From an uncultured Paracoccaceae bacterium (lineage in GTDB: Bacteria > Pseudomonadota > Alphaproteobacteria > Rhodobacterales > Rhodobacteraceae), in NCBI GenBank assembly GCA_938038825.1, contig CALHST010000251.1, positions 1 through 7,816 on the forward strand: 7,816 nucleotides of DNA. The letters run 5' to 3'. Below are positions 6,301 through 7,816 of the stretch, in pieces (the first letter of the stretch is position 1; the number at the start of each line of letters is the position of its first letter). Under the pieces are notes generated by a model. It searched no databases and had not been told where the DNA came from. It worked only from the letters and a program-made list of their open reading frames with translations. The position numbers were made by a program, and so were the translations under genes.

Positions 6301-7816
6301 CCCCACGCGATCCGGCTTCACCGTCCCCGATATGGGTCAAAGTGCGCGAATCCAGCCTGCTGGCTCCATTCGTGACGTCCGCCGCGATAATTCCGCCTGC
6401 CCCAGACACGACCTTAACGTTCTGCAGTTGGCGATTGTCGGACCGGATTGTCAGCGCGCCTTTGCTTTCGAACCGACCGCTCTGCAGGCGCGTTTCCACA
6501 ACGCCTTTGCGGGTGTTCAATTGGCCGACATCGGCTTTGACAAAGCCAATTGCAAGCGCGCCACCTGTGGCCCCGCTGCTGACAGCTTCGGAACTTACAT
6601 TGGCGGCTTCACTCAGAATGATGACGTTTTGTTCACCCAGGATCACGGTTTCAAGCGGGCCCGAAGCGATTTCTTTGATCTCGGTCTTGATCTGATACCC
6701 GATGGCCGCATTCGCGACGGTCCCGCTGCCCGACGCACCACCAGCAAAGGTTTTACTGTCTGCACTGGCGCGCGAATTGATGCCAAGGCTGTTGTCCATG
6801 CGGGTATTCACCGACACCGAATTGCCCAACAGCATGGACCCATGGATAAAGGTATTCAGTGTTGCGTCATTGATGCTTTCTGCATCCGATACGGTCACAG
6901 CGCCCAAGGCCGCAAAGGACAGACCTTGCGATACAGCTTCGGCCTGCGCAGTCGACACGTTGCTCAGCGAAATATCCCCTTGTGCCACCAGCAAGGCGGA
7001 TTCAAGTTGAACGCGGGTAAAGCCGCGTGTGTTGGCATCAGTAATCGCACCAGACAGCGCAACCCCCAAAGCCCCGGACACCGTCTGCGCGTCAGCGCGC
7101 ACAAGCGTATCATCGCGGGCTTCAATGACGATATTGTCTGCCGTGATGCGGGTCGCGACTGTCGCGGCACTTGAGCCAATATCGACAAGGGCGGCACCCG
7201 AGTTTTCGATCTCTACAAGGCTGACACCCAATGCACCCACCATGGCAAATCCGGTTTGTGACACCGCGCCACGTGCATCTTCGTCGCGCTTTGCTTCCAG
7301 CGCGACTGTGCCAGTTCCGCCCAATGCAGTCAGGCTTGCGCCTTCGCGAATTTTGACGTTGGCGGTCGAGCTCAGCTCAACCAAGGACAGGCCGGCTCCG
7401 ATGCTGCCAAAGGCCGAGAATGAAATCCCGAATACATTGCTGTCGATTGCGGCGATCCCCGCAACGTTTCCTGTATTCGCCGCAAGCCTTAATGTGCCTG
7501 TGTTGGCACGCAGATCGGCGTTTTTGCCAATATCTACGGTGGCTTGCGTGCCAAGATCTGCAAGCCCAAGACTGGCCGAGATATTGACTGCACCAGCGGC
7601 CAGAATACCGACGTCCTGATCAATCCCGTGCAACGCATTTGCTTGGAGCGTCAAGTCTGTGCCTGCGTTCAGAATGGCGCCTTCACCAACGCTGACACCC
7701 GTGCCGACAATGGCTGCGGCTGGGGCGGCACCTGCAAGGTCTTGTTGAACTGACGTTCCGGCTTGCTGAGATGTGGCGTTGCGTGCACGATTGCCACTGC
7801 CGCTGCCGGCAAGTGC
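2..7816 (-). CDS. Giant beta-solenoid (filamentous haemagglutinin-like) surface or secreted protein, internal fragment
   Basis: A single minus-strand reading frame is open for all 2,605 codons, with no in-frame stop. It enters from beyond 7816 and leaves beyond 2, so no start, ribosome binding site or stop is visible. The product is rich in Ala, Gly, Ser, Thr, Val, Asp and Leu, with short strands such as GDLTLTA-like and GDITLNA-like blocks separated by Gly/Asn/Asp turns. It has no Cys and 7 Trp. This pattern is known from right-handed beta-helix proteins of the filamentous haemagglutinin and giant 'beta strand repeat-containing' classes, which are exported and act in adhesion, biofilm or cell-cell contact. 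The role here is inferred from that class only. Three segments break the solenoid: residues about 906-965, 1339-1640 and 1847-2024 of the fragment. No RTX calcium nonapeptides, TPS secretion domain or autotransporter barrel is visible, so the export route (type I, type Vb or other) cannot be decided. The frame is secure; the exact family is not. Confidence -1.
332..544 (-). repeat. 110-residue repeat, upstream (N-terminal) copy of the duplicated core
   Basis: This 71-codon block is the partner of positions 2-214, displaced by exactly 330 bases. I count 21 mismatches between 331-544 and 1-214, about 90% identity. The two protein versions differ at 7 of 71 residues, mostly conservative (V/I, D/E, A/V). 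The core contains GDLTAN, TAGTDLTLSGKQV, GATLDGDAVSV, SADQSLTDVKA and DDATLLNVDVQNG. N-terminal to about 544 the DNA identity ends, although the coil pattern continues at protein level (SSGTMTLRSLAASG resembles SAGDMDLTSVTTDG in the next copy). Confidence 0.9.
545..1744 (-). other. Solenoid region with recurring G-x-I/V-G-T coils
   Basis: This 400-residue stretch reads as regular beta-helix coils: GDITLNAQSGVGD, GNLTVDDAGNITIV, GALTATAQSGDVFLSAE, GDLVLKLNGDVVDAG, NIAIESGTGAIGTSG, QDLTLTATGAITDY, SVTLTGASVGTAG, GDIHVESQSTLRLR and KALTITTAGLVDA. The GAIGTS block near 1343 and the ASVGTA block near 1121 are about 74 residues apart and are each followed by an L-x-L strand. Towards its end the sequence becomes Asn/Leu-rich (DIANLPGATAWNVYLDNTG) before the 110-residue repeats begin. 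It is best read as shaft sequence, and I see no enzyme motif. Confidence 0.6.
1745..2275 (-). other. Charged, Trp-containing helical insert with an internal duplication
   Basis: Residues about 1847-2024 of the fragment are dominated by Glu, Asp, Lys, Arg, Ala and Leu and carry 4 of the 7 Trp in the slice (codons 2201, 2096, 1946 and 1862). The segment starts after TSGAILDRND and ends in RIELPNVEAKGDITLNAQSG, which restores the solenoid. Probable helices include TEEQLLALWSSELG, AAERGAEQIAAFEERT and EDEKAAIGGDLLWTVEEL. Two stretches resemble each other about 50 residues apart. One contains AYRSYWNKRG followed by PITFELDDTTRLGLIAG; the other contains LYVEWNLQNA followed by GYRYKASEDEKAAIGG. From memory, similar helical inserts recur in other giant filamentous-haemagglutinin-like proteins. 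I cannot confirm that here, and the function is unknown. Confidence 0.55.
2276..2894 (-). other. Solenoid stretch with GSIG-type coils
   Basis: Between the two non-solenoid inserts the protein returns to regular coils, for example GDIVLNRSFENTATG, GDLTLRAENGSIGSEATA, GNLRVEQARTTGRA, GDIRLRAVGTITQND, NDVIIEEISGDLALADV and GNVTLTATSGAI. The recurring G-D/N-[ILV]-x-[IVL]-x-[AS] opening of each coil is typical of large filamentous haemagglutinin-like proteins. GSIGSE near 2693 and GSIAQA near 2423 each begin a coil followed by an aliphatic strand. No functional site is apparent, and it most likely forms part of the shaft. Confidence 0.6.
2895..3800 (-). other. About 300-residue non-solenoid insert, probable globular domain of unknown function
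   Basis: Residues about 1339-1640 of the fragment lose the Gly/Ala/Thr solenoid pattern and become rich in Arg, Tyr, Phe, Pro and Asn. Visible blocks include NNGRTFNQITDYRSLGG, DDPTTPTVMEEIVPNRFVRT, ETTRLVKMARFTGELVYGDG, RKQIDPYQRTQFSDDFLG, NGQDYNYRFTLSNRQLNPFP and NPRKTAYYNKFREDVIM. A short probable helix lies near SRAAILANEMENIG. After the His clusters at its end the sequence returns abruptly to solenoid strands (KADKGIKIRFSGG). The segment keeps the same frame and shows no frameshift or stop, so it is a real part of the protein. I do not recognise the fold. It could be a ligand-binding head, or a family-specific loop domain typical of giant proteins of this class. Confidence 0.6.
2906..2971 (-). 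other. Paired histidine clusters HHNH and HHEH, possible metal site
   Basis: Codons 2971-2960 encode HHNH and codons 2917-2906 encode HHEH, with 14 residues between them that include YQQPYLY and end in AETI. Six histidines within 22 residues stand out in a protein where His is otherwise sparse. Both clusters sit on predicted strands (HLVIYQQ and AETIHHEH), and two adjacent strands could place them face to face. A transition-metal site (zinc, copper or nickel) is a reasonable guess from residue type. No catalytic family signature such as HExxH is present. Confidence 0.45.
3801..4921 (-). other. Solenoid-like region between the helical segment and the large insert
   Basis: This stretch encodes alternating strand and turn sequence such as GSVRVKATDFSG, ATLELKGLDI, STLELGDIEISG, GSIYAGAGLSALKVDV, KSVNIVAQYVNISG and GGAVFITADVIS. 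The repeated form is [hydrophobic]-x-[hydrophobic]-x-[A/G] with a Gly-Ser or Asn turn about every 18-25 residues, as in beta-helix shafts. Units are less uniform than in the flanking arrays. A Tyr/Asn/His-containing stretch near 4290-4395 (FGYINYEAHIANGVNKANHT in part) interrupts it and may be a loop. The residues here suggest structure rather than catalysis. Confidence 0.55.
4922..5100 (-). other. Charged, probably alpha-helical segment inside the solenoid protein
   Basis: Residues about 906-965 of the fragment switch from beta-type alternation to a helix-like pattern. The stretch contains EIARLVARRNAVQDLLAQ, then a DPSS break, then a second probable helix containing FTATIASYNARIDSL, then a Glu/Asn/Ala-rich stretch (ENAAANAEGRH) leading back into strands (LTRITVENL). 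Hydrophobic residues recur every three to four positions and Arg, Asp and Glu are enriched. The shape suggests a helical hairpin projecting from the solenoid shaft. No specific domain is recognised. Confidence 0.5.
5084..5200 (-). other. Asp/Asn-rich segment with two possible calcium-binding loops
   Basis: Within the giant gene, codons 5200-5177 encode DQNNDVNN and codons 5101-5084 encode DNDSDE. The first has the D-x-N-x-D spacing of EF-hand-like and dockerin-like calcium loops, and the second has D-x-D-x-D spacing. They flank a short stretch containing LPGGVGF and PLDQFY. Extracellular giant adhesins often need calcium for rigidity, so a structural calcium site is plausible. Neither loop is long enough or conserved enough to assign a named domain, and chance runs of Asp and Asn are easy to find in this composition. 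Confidence 0.35.
5690..7400 (-). repeat. Array of degenerate 54-57-residue protein repeats
   Basis: Residues about 139-709 of the fragment form a quasi-regular array. A marker motif close to S/V-G-A-x-G, followed by small and aliphatic residues, begins at codons 7397, 7235, 7073, 6908, 6737, 6572, 6401 and 6233. The spacings are 162, 162, 165, 171, 165, 171 and 168 bases (54-57 residues). Examples are IGAGLSLVE, VGALGVSLVE, SGALGVALSG, FAALGAVTVS and SSGATGGALAIG. Between markers, each unit typically carries an Asn/Asp-containing turn and a strand ending in a form like G-x-I-x-L/I. Weaker copies continue near 6023, 5846 and 5693 with irregular spacing. Each unit would fit about three coils of a beta-solenoid. 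The copies are diverged at DNA level, so this is an old duplication series. Confidence 0.75.

Noticed and set aside
6257..7174. Plus-strand open frame of 305 codons
   Set aside because: It lies fully antisense to the giant minus-strand frame, its translation is a mix of Arg, Gln, His and Cys without domain pattern, and the minus frame shows clear repeats through the same DNA.
2..7816. RTX-type calcium nonapeptide repeats
   Set aside because: I searched the translation for GGxGxDxLx-type runs and found none; Gly-rich stretches such as GGAGG and GGGISG lack the Asp and spacing.
1..7816. Promoters, terminators, tRNA or other RNA genes
   Set aside because: No gap between genes exists in the window, and I saw no tRNA-like arms or terminator hairpin with a T run that would outweigh the coding explanation.

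Overview
The whole window lies inside one very long protein-coding gene on the minus strand. Reading minus-strand codons whose plus-strand coordinates begin at 2, 5, 8 and so on, I translated all 2,605 codons (positions 7816 down to 2). I found no stop codon, no frame change and no intergenic gap. Neither end of the gene is present, so this is an internal slice of about 260 kDa from a giant protein. Every open frame on the plus strand lies antisense to it, and I treat those as shadows.

The protein is low-complexity and rich in Ala, Gly, Ser, Thr, Val, Asp and Leu. I found no cysteine in the slice, only 7 Trp, and long runs of alternating hydrophobic/polar residues with Gly/Asn/Asp turns. This is how secreted right-handed beta-solenoid proteins of the filamentous-haemagglutinin or 'beta strand repeat-containing' type look. 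The likely job is a cell-surface or secreted adhesin or matrix protein, but this is a family-level inference. The termini that would show the secretion route are outside the window.

Layout from N to C terminus (high to low coordinates): (1) 7400-5690, a regular array of degenerate 54-57-residue repeats marked by a G-A-x-G motif; (2) 5300-4922, an Asp/Asn-rich stretch followed by a charged, probably helical segment; (3) 4921-3801, solenoid-like sequence; (4) 3800-2895, about 300 residues without solenoid character, Arg/Tyr/Phe/Pro-rich, ending in two His clusters; (5) 2894-2276, solenoid; (6) 2275-1745, a charged, Trp-containing helical insert with an internal duplication; (7) 1744-545, solenoid with G-x-I/V-G-T motifs; (8) 544-2, a 110-residue repeat whose four-coil core is duplicated at about 90% DNA identity and which runs off the window edge.

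The organism is probably a GC-moderate proteobacterium (roughly 55-60% G+C in the lines I sampled). A marine alphaproteobacterium of the Rhodobacterales type would fit, because such giant Cys-free repeat proteins are common there, but this placement is weak. There are no RNA genes, CRISPR arrays, mobile elements, promoters or terminators that I can support.
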